Part shown: piece after piece, positions 10,228 through 18,327 of the stretch
How the letters are laid out: each line of letters begins with the position of its first letter
How positions within the stretch are numbered: position 1 is the first letter of the stretch
NCBI GenBank assembly: GCA_032164245.1
Contig: JAVMKO010000195.1
Coordinates: 525,477 to 589,476 of the forward strand
Reading direction: 5' to 3'
DNA from: Sternotherus odoratus
Taxonomy: Eukaryota > Chordata > Testudines > Kinosternidae
DNA: 64,000 bases
Notes under the pieces: generated by a model
Told to the model about the DNA's origin: nothing
Database searches by the model: none
What the model saw: the letters and a program-made list of their open reading frames with translations, nothing else
Position numbers and translations under genes: made by a program

Positions 10228-12237
10228 TCATGGCTTAACACCGGCTAATTTAACAGCAGTGGGAGTGGTAAGGAGAACAGTATAGGGGCCCTTCCATTTA
10301 GGTCCCAAGGGGTTAGTTTTCCAATTCTTGAGCCATACAGAATTTCCTGGGGAGAAAGGGTGCAAAGCAGTGACAGGGAAAGGGAACTTGAGCTCACTAA
10401 CGTAGGTGGATAATTGAGTTAACACTTTGCTTAGGAGCTGAACTTCTCTGATAAGATCTTGTTTTCCCAAAAGGTAAGTATCCCCTTTCAAGTGGCGGAC
10501 CCCTAGTGGTGGTCGGCCGAACACTAGCTCATAGGGTGAGAGCTTTAAGGATTGTGTGGGAGTGCATCGAACTCTGAGCAGTACCATGGGCAAGGCTACA
10601 GTCCATGATAGGTCAGTCTCCTGACAAATTTTACCTAGGGCATCTTTTAGAGTCCTATTCATTCTTTTAACCTTTCCTGACGCCTGTGGATGATATGCAC
10701 AATGGAGTTTCCAGGTGATGCCTAGGAGTACTGACAAAGAGCGGATGACTCTGTGAACGAAAGCGGGACCATTGTCACTTCCAATGTGTAATGGGAGTCC
10801 AAATCGGGGGATTACATCTCTGAGCAGGGCCTTAGTAACTTGCTCAGCTTTTTCATTAGTGGTAGGCCATGCCTCAACCCAGCCGGAATATGTGCAAACC
10901 GCTACAAGCAGGTACTTGAATTTCCCAGACTTTGGCATTTCGGTGAAGTCCACAACTAGTGATTCCATTGGACTATATCCTATATACTGGACTCCAGGTG
11001 GTCGAAGAGGTCCTACATGAGGATTATGTTTTGCACAGATTTGACAACGTAGGGCAGCACGTCTGGTGAGTGAATGTAGACCATTTATGTATAGTTCACG
11101 GTCTAGGAGTTTAGTTAGACTAGTGCTACCTAAATGGGTTTGTTGATGTAATTCCTGGATCAATTCCCAAGCTACCACTGCGGGCAGGAAGATTTTATTA
11201 TTTGGCAAGACATATAAACCTGATTGCTTTACTCCTTTTTCCTGTTCAGCCCAAAGTTGTTCTTGTGCAGTGTAGTGTACTTTAGCAGGAATTATTTCAG
11301 CCACGTTGAGGTGCTGGATATGAATAGCTGGGGATTGTTGACGCGCTGCATTTCTTGCTTCTTCATCTGCCTGTCGGTTTCCTTTTGCGACAGGATCCTC
11401 ACCATGTTGGTGTCCTTTGCAGTGCATTACAGCAACTTGTTTGGGCATCCAAACAGCATCAAGAAGGGCCAGAATTTCATCTGCATGTTTTATTTTCTGT
11501 CCGTTTGAAGTCAGAAGTCCTCTTTCCCTATATATGGCACCATGGGCATGGAGTGTTAGGAAGGCATATTTTGAGTCAGTGTAAACATTGACCTTTTGCC
11601 CTGTTGCTAGCTTAAGTGCTCGACGGAGGGCGACCAGTTCAGCCTTCTGGGCAGAGGTGCCAGGAGGAAGTGCCTTTGCTTCACAGACAGTGCCTTGATC
11701 ATTGACTATGGCATACCCTGCCAGACGTTGACCCTGATCAATGAAACTACTACCATCGGTGAAAAGGACAGAGTCAGGTGTGGCTAAAGGTGTATTCAGT
11801 AAGTCAGGTCGGCTAGAATAAACTTCTTCCATGACCTGAAGGCAATCATGTTTCTCAGTGGGATTTTCTTCTACTGGCAGTATAGTTGCAGGATTAAGGG
11901 TGGAACAGACAGAGATGATAACAGAAGGATTGTCTACTAGCATACTTTTATACTTGAGGAGTTTGGTGTTTGTCATCCAATGATGGCCCCTATGTTCCAT
12001 TAGGGTGACCACAGCATGTGGGCACTTTAAGGAGATTGGTTGTCCTAGGGTGAGTTTACTTGCCTCTTCAGCAAGAAGGGCAACTGCAGCTACGGCACGT
12101 AGGCAGGGTGGCCATTCTTGTATTAAAGTGTCTAGTTGCTTAGAGAAGTATGCTACTGGTCGCGGCCAGCTACCGATGGTCTGGGTTAAGACACCAACTG
12201 CAATACCTTTTCTCTCTCCTACATACAGTGTGAAAGG
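10228..12237 (-). CDS. pol: ERV-P pol, RNase H and integrase part (frame-shifted, premature stop)
   Basis: The frame is open back to the A6 run at 12238-12243; counting from a GTG at 12012 it has 594 codons. RNase H: FTDGSS near residue 85-90, then Glu 125, Asp 146 in TDSKYA and Asp 216, the DEDD set. Integrase zinc-binding His 289, His 293, Cys 323, Cys 326 (HHCC). Catalytic core: Asp 355 and Asp 413 are present, but the residue exactly 35 positions after the second Asp is Lys (AAA, 10666-10668) where the family has catalytic Glu. A TGA at 10228-10230 ends the chain at the point where this family has a conserved Trp. Integration by this copy is therefore not expected. Confidence 0.9.
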   Translation of the reverse strand, partial: PFTLYVGERKGIAVGVLTQTIGSWPRPVAYFSKQLDTLIQEWPPCLRAVAAVALLAEEASKLTLGQPISLKCPHAVVTLMEHRGHHWMTNTKLLKYKSMLVDNPSVIISVCSTLNPATILPVEENPTEKHDCLQVMEEVYSSRPDLLNTPLATPDSVLFTDGSSFIDQGQRLAGYAIVNDQGTVCEAKALPPGTSAQKAELVALRRALKLATGQKVNVYTDSKYAFLTLHAHGAIYRERGLLTSNGQKIKHADEILALLDAVWMPKQVAVMHCKGHQHGEDPVAKGNRQADEEARNAARQQSPAIHIQHLNVAEIIPAKVHYTAQEQLWAEQEKGVKQSGLYVLPNNKIFLPAVVAWELIQELHQQTHLGSTSLTKLLDRELYINGLHSLTRRAALRCQICAKHNPHVGPLRPPGVQYIGYSPMESLVVDFTEMPKSGKFKYLLVAVCTYSGWVEAWPTTNEKAEQVTKALLRDVIPRFGLPLHIGSDNGPAFVHRVIRSLSVLLGITWKLHCAYHPQASGKVKRMNRTLKDALGKICQETDLSWTVALPMVLLRVRCTPTQSLKLSPYELVFGRPPLGVRHLKGDTYLLGKQDLIREVQLLSKVLTQLSTYVSELKFPFPVTALHPFSPGNSVWLKNWKTNPLGPKWKGPYTVLLTTPTAVKLAGVKP

Positions 12238-13720
12238 TTTTTTCCAAATCAGGGAGGCCTAACGCAGGGGCTGTCATCAGGGCAGACTTGATATTTTCAA
12301 ACCCCTTTTGTTGTGTTTCTGTCCAAATAAAGGGATCTGCGGCCCCTCCTTTTGTGGCCTCATGAAGGGGTTTAGCTAGTGTAGCATAGTTAGGGATCCA
12401 AAGACGGCAGAAGCCAGCAGCTCCTAAAAACTCGCGCACTTGGCGTCTGTTTGTAGGGGTAGGAATGGCACAGACTGCCTCTTTTCTCTCAATGTCCAGC
12501 ATGCGGATTTCTTTTGTGAGCTTAAATCCCAGATATTTTACTTCCTTTTGTACTAGCTGAGCCTTTTTCTTAGAAACCTTGTAACCTTTGAGATAGAGAT
12601 GTTTTAAGAGATTAGCAGTAGCCTCTATGCATTCAGTGTAGGTACGAGTAGCTACTAGAAGGTCGTCAGCATATTGGAGGATGTTCCAGCGGTTGCCTCC
12701 TTGTGTGAGAGGCACCAAGTCTTGGGCTAGGGCTTGTCCGAATAAGGAGGGTGAGTTACAGAATCCCTGTGGGAGACGTGCCCATGTCATATGAGTCTTT
12801 TGACCAGTATCAGGATGTTCCCATTGGAAAGCGAAAATAGGTTGACTGACAGGTGCAAGCCGGAGACCGAAGAAGGCGTCTTTAAGATCTAGCACGGAGA
12901 ACCATTTGGCATTAGCCGGTACCAAACTGAGGAGAGTGTAGGGATTTGGTACTACTGGGTGTAATGGGATCACTCTTTTATTCACGGCCCGTAAGTCATG
13001 TACAGGTCGGAAGCTTTTATCAGGCTTCTCCACAGGTAGCAAGGGAGTATTCCAGGCTGACTGGCATTTGATGATAATACCAGTGTCTGACAATTTTTGT
13101 AAGTGTTCATGTATGCCAATTACTGCTTTTCGAGGTAGAGGATATTGGGGAATGGAGACAGGAGTTGCCATGGGTTTTAGATCAATGACTATAGGAGGGA
13201 TGTCAACTGCCAGTCCAGGTGGATTATCTTCTGCCCATACACCTGGGACATTGAAAGCTTGCCAATCTTGTCTGTTTTCCATGGAGGTGTAGAGTCGCCA
13301 TTCTTCTTCTACGGGGAGTGCTAACATAAGACATTGAGTTGGGGATGGTTTTTCTTCTAATTGCATTTTCATGTTTCCATCACTATCAAAGGTGAGAGTG
13401 GCTCTGAGTTTTGATAGCATATCTCTCCCAAGGAGGGGAATGGGACATTCAGGTATATAGAGAAGTTTATGGGTAACAACGTGGCTTCCTAATTTACATG
13501 CTCTCTCTTGTAAATAGGGACAGGGTTTTATTTGTCCTGTTGCTCCAACGATAGTGGTTTGTTGTTGGCTCTCAGGGGCTACTTTAGTGTTAACCACAGA
13601 CCTGGTAGCTCCTGTATCAATTAGAAAGTCTATGAACTGGCCTCCCACATTCATACAGACCATTGGCTCCCCGGGGCCAGTTGTAAATACTTCTGTCGGG
13701 ATCCGAGGAACCGGTCTGGC
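12170..13720 (-). CDS. pol: ERV-P pro-pol: protease and reverse transcriptase
   Basis: Follows the gag UAG (13721-13723) in the same frame, so it would be made by stop-codon readthrough as in gammaretroviruses. From the Met at 13663, the aspartic protease motif LIDTGAT is at residues 14-20 and a GRDM flap-end-like piece near 79-82. RT motifs: LDLKDAFF near 258-265, LPQGFCNSP near 297-305 and the catalytic YADD at 331-334. After about residue 468 the frame turns into unrelated sequence and stops at 12170, because of a one-base shift in the A6 run at 12238-12243. RNase H and integrase continue in another frame downstream. The homopolymer makes a sequencing error possible. Confidence 0.9.
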   Translation of the reverse strand, partial: ARPVPRIPTEVFTTGPGEPMVCMNVGGQFIDFLIDTGATRSVVNTKVAPESQQQTTIVGATGQIKPCPYLQERACKLGSHVVTHKLLYIPECPIPLLGRDMLSKLRATLTFDSDGNMKMQLEEKPSPTQCLMLALPVEEEWRLYTSMENRQDWQAFNVPGVWAEDNPPGLAVDIPPIVIDLKPMATPVSIPQYPLPRKAVIGIHEHLQKLSDTGIIIKCQSAWNTPLLPVEKPDKSFRPVHDLRAVNKRVIPLHPVVPNPYTLLSLVPANAKWFSVLDLKDAFFGLRLAPVSQPIFAFQWEHPDTGQKTHMTWARLPQGFCNSPSLFGQALAQDLVPLTQGGNRWNILQYADDLLVATRTYTECIEATANLLKHLYLKGYKVSKKKAQLVQKEVKYLGFKLTKEIRMLDIERKEAVCAIPTPTNRRQVREFLGAAGFCRLWIPNYATLAKPLHEATKGGAADPFIWTETQQKGFENIKSALMTAPALGLPDLEKTFHTVCRREKRYCSWCLNPDHR

Positions 13721-15538
13721 CTAATCTTGATTTCTTGCCCAGTCCTCTATCACTGCCATACCAAAGGTATCTTCATCAAGTGCTTGAGCAGTTGCTGCTT
13801 TTGACCAGACAGGTGCCCCATATTCCTTTCTATTTCCTCTATTATGTAGTCCTCCTCTTCCTTTCTCACTTTCTGAGGTATTTTCACTTTCTTTGTTAGG
13901 ACACTCATTTTTCCAGTGGCCAACCTGGAAGCAATGGGCACACTGGGTGAATCCCAGTCGACCTCTGCCTCGCCCTCTTCCTCCACCGCGCTGGGCATTT
14001 CCTCTTCCTTTTCCATTGTAATTGTCTTGGAAGACTGCGGCAACCAACTGGGCTCTCTTTTTCACCTTTTCTTCCGCTTTCCTTTCCTCTTCACCTTCTC
14101 GGGCGGCATACACTCGAGCGGCTACTTCAAGAATGCGTCCCATATTTATGTGGACCAATCCCTGATCCTTCTGAAGCTTACGCCTGATGTCTGGTGCACA
14201 TTGACTGATAAAACTGTTTTTCAAGGCTTGGGACCCTGGACTGTCTTCTGATTCATTGTCCATATCGTATGGGGACCATTTACGATATCCTTCTCTCAAT
14301 CTCTCTAGGAATGCTCCAGGTGTTTCTTCTCTATCTTGGAGCAAATCATGAATTTTCCGGAGGTTTACAACTCTAGGTGGTCCCCTTTTGAGAGCCCTAA
14401 CAAGTAACCGATGGTATAAATCAAGGGCAGTTTTGCTATCTGGTGTGTTAGGGTCCCATCCTGGATCTCTAATTGTGGGAAATGTACTGTCCATAAAATC
14501 TAAGAGGCCATTAGGGTCTCTTGTTCCATACTCTATACGGGCTTCTTCCCTCCCTCGGCTTAGGACTAGGGTTCGTTCCTCTGGGCTAAGCAACATTTGG
14601 AGAAGTTGGCTGATGTCCATCCAAGAAGGATAGTGAGTCCCAATAATTCCTTCGACTAGGGTGGCAATAGCTGTGGGATCGTTTGTCCACAGTGCCTTTG
14701 AAGCTTTCCAATTAAGGAGATCACTACTAGTGAAGGGAACATGCTGATACACTCCCTGGACCCGGTACTGTCCTGCGGGGTTGTCTGGGGGAGGGGGAAT
14801 TAATTGATTAACTACCCGGAGAGGGAACTGACGAACTGGAGAGGTATCGCGGTCCCTACTCCGAAGGGCATAGGAATGTTCCCTTGTAATGTTTCTTTTC
14901 TCATCCTGATTAGAATCATGATCTTCGGGTTTTCTCTCAGGGGTTAGGAGTTGTTGAAGTTTTGCCACACTTTCTTCAAGTTGCTGTAAGCCTGACCGAC
15001 CGGAGTCAGTTGGTGAATTTGAGACGGACATGCCTGATACGCTTGGCGGCGGGGCTGTTGGTGCTTGTGGTATAGGTATAGGCTCGAGCGGGGCGGCCGG
15101 GACTACGGGTAGCGGCATGTAAGGGGGTGGGGCTTGTGGCTCATCGTCTGGGAGGCTTGGATAGATAGGTTTCGATTCCTCCTTGGTTCCCCTGGGCCCC
15201 CTCTGTGGACGTGTGCGAAGAACTAGGCATTTGGTGTATTTCTGTAACCAAGATGGATTCTCCTCTACTATATCAAACCATGCAGATATATAAGGGTACT
15301 GATCGGGGTGTTGGTGTCCCGCGAAATTGAGGACATCTCTAATAATATCCATGTCCAAAGTCCCTATGGCCGGCCACGTGGGCTGAATTGGAAATGCCGG
15401 CCAGTCTTTTTCACAAAATTTCCTTAATAATCCGGCCTTACGGCTGCCGGTGGGAATGTGCTTTTTGAATTCTCCAAAATGCTCTAACATGCAAGTTAGA
15501 GGTGTTTTGCGGTCTTCCTTGGATCCGCTTCCTCCCAT
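13721..15538 (-). CDS. gag: ERV-P Gag polyprotein
   Basis: 605 codons from ATG at 15538; the frame is open 35 codons upstream but without a good AUG, and the chosen start gives the myristoylation-type MGGSGS. Matrix: residues 1-110. A proline-rich linker carries the PPPY late domain that recruits NEDD4-type ligases. Capsid begins near a GQYRV-QGVYQHVPFTSSDL piece, as in gammaretroviral p30. A basic, Gly/Arg-rich nucleocapsid has one CCHC knuckle, CAHCFQVGHWKNEC. The frame ends in UAG at 13721-13723 and is followed in frame by protease. No internal stop: this Gag looks intact and could form particles. Confidence 0.93.
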   Translation of the reverse strand: MGGSGSKEDRKTPLTCMLEHFGEFKKHIPTGSRKAGLLRKFCEKDWPAFPIQPTWPAIGTLDMDIIRDVLNFAGHQHPDQYPYISAWFDIVEENPSWLQKYTKCLVLRTRPQRGPRGTKEESKPIYPSLPDDEPQAPPPYMPLPVVPAAPLEPIPIPQAPTAPPPSVSGMSVSNSPTDSGRSGLQQLEESVAKLQQLLTPERKPEDHDSNQDEKRNITREHSYALRSRDRDTSPVRQFPLRVVNQLIPPPPDNPAGQYRVQGVYQHVPFTSSDLLNWKASKALWTNDPTAIATLVEGIIGTHYPSWMDISQLLQMLLSPEERTLVLSRGREEARIEYGTRDPNGLLDFMDSTFPTIRDPGWDPNTPDSKTALDLYHRLLVRALKRGPPRVVNLRKIHDLLQDREETPGAFLERLREGYRKWSPYDMDNESEDSPGSQALKNSFISQCAPDIRRKLQKDQGLVHINMGRILEVAARVYAAREGEEERKAEEKVKKRAQLVAAVFQDNYNGKGRGNAQRGGGRGRGRGRLGFTQCAHCFQVGHWKNECPNKESENTSESEKGRGGLHNRGNRKEYGAPVWSKAATAQALDEDTFGMAVIEDWARNQD

Positions 15539-16077
15539 TTTGCAGACTAGGTCTTGGGGCACCCTCACTAGCCTGACTTTACAGCTGTCTTTACTTTTCT
15601 TATTTACCTCTCCACCCAGATAGAACAGATAAAACAGACACAATAGGGAAGACGGGTTCCCAACCGACTATAGTGGATGGGGGAGTCGGTTGGTGGGAGG
15701 GTTGAGGTTTACTCTCAATCGCCACTAGCCTGAGTCACCGGACGTTCCAACGGCTGACAACAGGAACCGTAATGGCCATTCACTCAGTCACACACACACA
15801 ATCAGTCACTCCAACAAGAAGATCCCTCCCAGAGACCCTCTTATACTTGCCTCTCCGTAGACTGGCTGGAGTTTCCCTCCCTTTCCCCACGGTTGTTTTC
15901 AAAGCCTCTCCGTTGGTGCGAAAAGGCAATCTGGACGGCGAACCGGCCCACGAGCGGCCACCGGTCAAAACGGGGCCCCTCTCGATGCACCGCTTCTGTG
16001 CCGGCTCCCGAAACAGACTCACCCCTGCAAGTCCCCAATGGACTTATCCCTGAACCTGCTCCTGATCGTCCCTCGAC
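15539..16077 (-). other. ERV-P 5' leader
   Basis: Untranslated region between primer site and gag. On the minus strand GAG|GTAAAT at 15610-15606 is a plausible major splice donor. In-frame CTG and TTG codons upstream of gag (15643-15538) could serve a glyco-Gag-like extension, which I cannot confirm. Confidence 0.6.
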
Positions 16078-16095
16078 ATCCCGGACGAGCCCCCA
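16078..16095 (-). promoter_or_regulatory. ERV-P primer binding site, tRNA-Pro
   Basis: On the minus strand TGGGGGCTCGTCCGGGAT, five bases after the 5' LTR. This is the 18-nt tRNA-Pro site known from murine leukaemia virus. Confidence 0.95.
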
Positions 16096-16100
16096 GAAGA

Positions 16101-16657
16101 TGTAGCGGGATGTTCGCTAGGCTATTGAGGGAGACCAGTAATAAAGTTCAAGGAGACCAATGAGGCTCAAAACAAAACGTGTTTATTCGGCCGAGGTGGC
16201 AGCCGCCCAAAAGCGTGAAGAAACTGCCACACCAACCACGCTTAACTTACAGTTTTATAGTCTTGGTTAACTACGCAGTTTCTATATGTGGTACATGATT
16301 GGCTATCCCATATTGCTAGGCAGATTTAGACTACTCACGTGGAGCAGGCACGTGGTAGGAACAGCGTGATTGGACAGAATTTCGCGCCCTTTTTGCAGGA
16401 TTGTTGCATTGCTTGTGCACAGAACATGCAATAGCAGCATATTACTTTGATGAGGTAGTGATTGTACAAATGTGCAAAAACCAATTGTTACATGATTGAT
16501 TTAAAACATTTTCATAACCTTATTAAAATAAACATTAACATTAAACAATTTATAATAACTATAACTATCTATTATTTTCCTTAATGGAGATCTTATATTT
16601 TGATCTTTACATATCTGCATCAACATTTATCATTATTTGCTTTCTTCAACCCTCACA
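16101..16657 (-). repeat. ERV-P 5' LTR
   Basis: 557 bp, TATAAAA at 16253-16259 and AATAAA at 16182-16187 on the minus strand. Followed by the CTGG duplication. Confidence 0.95.
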
Positions 16658-16863
16658 CTGGGAGAATCTGGGGTCAGTATTACAGGGTAAACATGAAGTG
16701 GTGACCTACGTGAGGGTGGCCATAATAAGTCGAGATCTTTTCTGGCCTTTTCCTGTCTCAACATCGGGGTAGGCACTGACCAGCCCACTCGATGTGTATT
16801 TTCCAACAGCTCAAAGCTGTTCCTTCTTGCTAGCCAAGAAGGGTGGCCGACAGGATGGAGAGG
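16658..16863 (-). other. ERV-O internal sequence, no frame
   Basis: Joins 9163 once ERV-P is removed. It separates the readthrough frame from the env acceptor. There is no room or motif for pol. Confidence 0.6.
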
Positions 16864-18069
16864 TCAGTCTTTAGGGTCAGGTGCTTTATCCTTCCATTCT
16901 TTGAGCTGTAAAGAATGAAACCATTTCTCCCAAGGTTTTCCATTTTTCCCAGTCAGGATTTCTACCTGACAAACACTGGGGCTGGCCTGATTCACAATAG
17001 AGCAGTGGCCATGCCAGGGGTGTGTAAAGAGCTGCTTAGTGGTGACAGAGACAGTAGGGATGGCTTCCATTCTGGATCTTTTTAAAACAAAGTCAGTGGA
17101 TTTATACACAGTTGAGAAACTTTGGCAGCTAGAAACTGAACCAAATTTCTCAGCACCTACACTGTTGCTTGCATTCTGAGCTAACTTAATCAACTCATTT
17201 TCATACCCTTCAATTGCAGCAAACTGCTTGCAAAAGCTAGCCTGAGGTTTCATCCCTTCAGGCCACAATTCATTTTCCCCAGAAATCCTGTCCTTTTCCT
17301 TTTCAGCTAGGGGCTGCTTTACAGAAACATCTTCCTGAGCATCTTTCTGGGTTTCAGTTAAGTTCAGAACAACTTCTGATACAACTGACACATCCTCCAT
17401 CAGAATAATCTGAGAGGCACATTCTGTCTGCTCCTCAGACAGAAGATTGGAGACAAACTTTCCCCCAACAGCTAAACTGCCATTCCCAACATTCACAAAG
17501 TTTGGAATTTCCTCTCCTTTGTTCCCAGACAAAGGTTTGGAAATTGGGGTAGCTCCCTCCATGGGCCATTCATTACCCCCAACACACACAGTTTTATGAA
17601 CACTTCTGTCCTGGATTTTAGTTGAGTCCAGAACGACATCTGGCAAAACTGACAAAGTTTTAGTTAGCATAAACTGAGAGGTACCTTCTGCCTGCTCCAC
17701 AGACAGAACACTGGAGACATTTTCTCCCCCAGCAGTTAAACTGCTTTTCTGACTAGACAAACAGTTTGAACTTCCCTTTCCCTTGTCACAGACCACCTGG
17801 CTATCCACATTCAAACACTGGGTGCTTGGGATGGCTTCTTTAACAGGCAAATTACCACTCCCAAGAGACAAACCATGGGAGACAGTTTCTCCCTCATACT
17901 CACTGAGCTGAACTTGTTTAGTGGTGGGTCTCCCTTCAGAGATCCTGTCCACTAGCAACTGGGCTAACATCCCTGGGTTCCCCACTGTAGCCCTCACAGT
18001 GGGTCTCCTCCATACATTGCACTGAGGTCTTGTGATCTGCTGGGGAGGCCCGTGGGGAACCGGGCACCC
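16864..18069 (-). CDS. ERV-O ORF3: in-frame extension with internal duplication, unknown function
   Basis: 377 codons counted from GTG at 17997, ending at 16864; it continues the Gag frame after TAG 18070-18072. I recognise no enzyme domain. Two copies of a segment of roughly 105 residues follow each other (about 40-145 and 145-250): each has a GGxxVSxxLSxEQxE core followed by a hydrophobic, Val-rich VVLxxTxxQ piece. The C-terminal third is unlike the repeats, with a Trp-rich end (residues 330-377). Composition is Ser, Glu and Asn rich. It occupies the pro-pol position of a retrovirus yet has no DTG or YxDD. It could be a non-catalytic readthrough product or a captured sequence. Confidence 0.5.
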   Translation of the reverse strand, partial: GCPVPHGPPQQITRPQCNVWRRPTVRATVGNPGMLAQLLVDRISEGRPTTKQVQLSEYEGETVSHGLSLGSGNLPVKEAIPSTQCLNVDSQVVCDKGKGSSNCLSSQKSSLTAGGENVSSVLSVEQAEGTSQFMLTKTLSVLPDVVLDSTKIQDRSVHKTVCVGGNEWPMEGATPISKPLSGNKGEEIPNFVNVGNGSLAVGGKFVSNLLSEEQTECASQIILMEDVSVVSEVVLNLTETQKDAQEDVSVKQPLAEKEKDRISGENELWPEGMKPQASFCKQFAAIEGYENELIKLAQNASNSVGAEKFGSVSSCQSFSTVYKSTDFVLKRSRMEAIPTVSVTTKQLFTHPWHGHCSIVNQASPSVCQVEILTGKNGKPWEKWFHSLQLKEWKDKAPDPKD

Positions 18070-18327
18070 CTACTGATCGTCAGACTCCCAGAGCCTCCAC
18101 TCAGAAAAAGGGGCAGGGATCTGGCTTTGACAGGGAGCAGGTGTGGGGGATGCATTCTTTATGGGGGCAGTGGGTTGTGGGGGAGCTCCCTGCATTAACT
18201 CTGTTCTCCGCATGACCTGAGACAAAGCATTAATCAGGATGCTGATGGGTTGACGATCATATTTTCCCATATCCTCCCCTAAATTTACCAGCTCCTTCCA
18301 AATCATGTTCCTAAGGGTCTCCTTGGG
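18070..18327 (-). CDS. ERV-O short frame between two stops, in Gag frame
   Basis: About 85 codons between TGA 18328-18330 and TAG 18070-18072, in the same frame as the Gag-like ORF before it and ORF3 after it. A proline-rich stretch (residues 40-65) follows a helical start. It most likely is the C-terminal part of Gag, separated by a point mutation or by a readthrough stop. A possible hairpin (GCCCG / CGGGC, 8-nt loop) starts four bases after the TAG. Confidence 0.5.
   Translation of the reverse strand, partial: PKETLRNMIWKELVNLGEDMGKYDRQPISILINALSQVMRRTELMQGAPPQPTAPIKNASPTPAPCQSQIPAPFSEWRLWESDDQ

Larger units (their letters stand above)
9164..16657 (-). mobile_element. ERV-P: nested gammaretrovirus-like provirus with gag and pol, no env
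   Basis: 7494 bp, two 557-bp LTRs (9164-9720, 16101-16657) identical by eye, TG...CA, exact 4-bp duplication CTGG (9160-9163, 16658-16661). The primer site is the tRNA-Pro sequence used by murine leukaemia virus, and a good polypurine tract precedes the 3' LTR. Gag, protease, RT, RNase H and integrase follow in the usual order on the minus strand, with gag and pro-pol in one frame separated by UAG. About 500 bp separate the end of pol from the LTR, with no env. Lesions: a frame break in an A6 run, a Lys at the third integrase catalytic position, and a stop near the end of integrase. Confidence 0.95.

Noticed and set aside
13721..13760. Strong readthrough pseudoknot after the ERV-P gag UAG
   Set aside because: Only a very short CCG/CGG pairing is visible by eye; not enough to claim a structure without folding.
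15538..15643. 35-codon N-terminal Gag extension as true start
   Set aside because: Starts at TTG and would lose the myristoylation-type MGG start; glyco-Gag remains only a possibility.
16078..16095. tRNA-Pro gene fragment
   Set aside because: Same reasoning: primer binding site next to the LTR.
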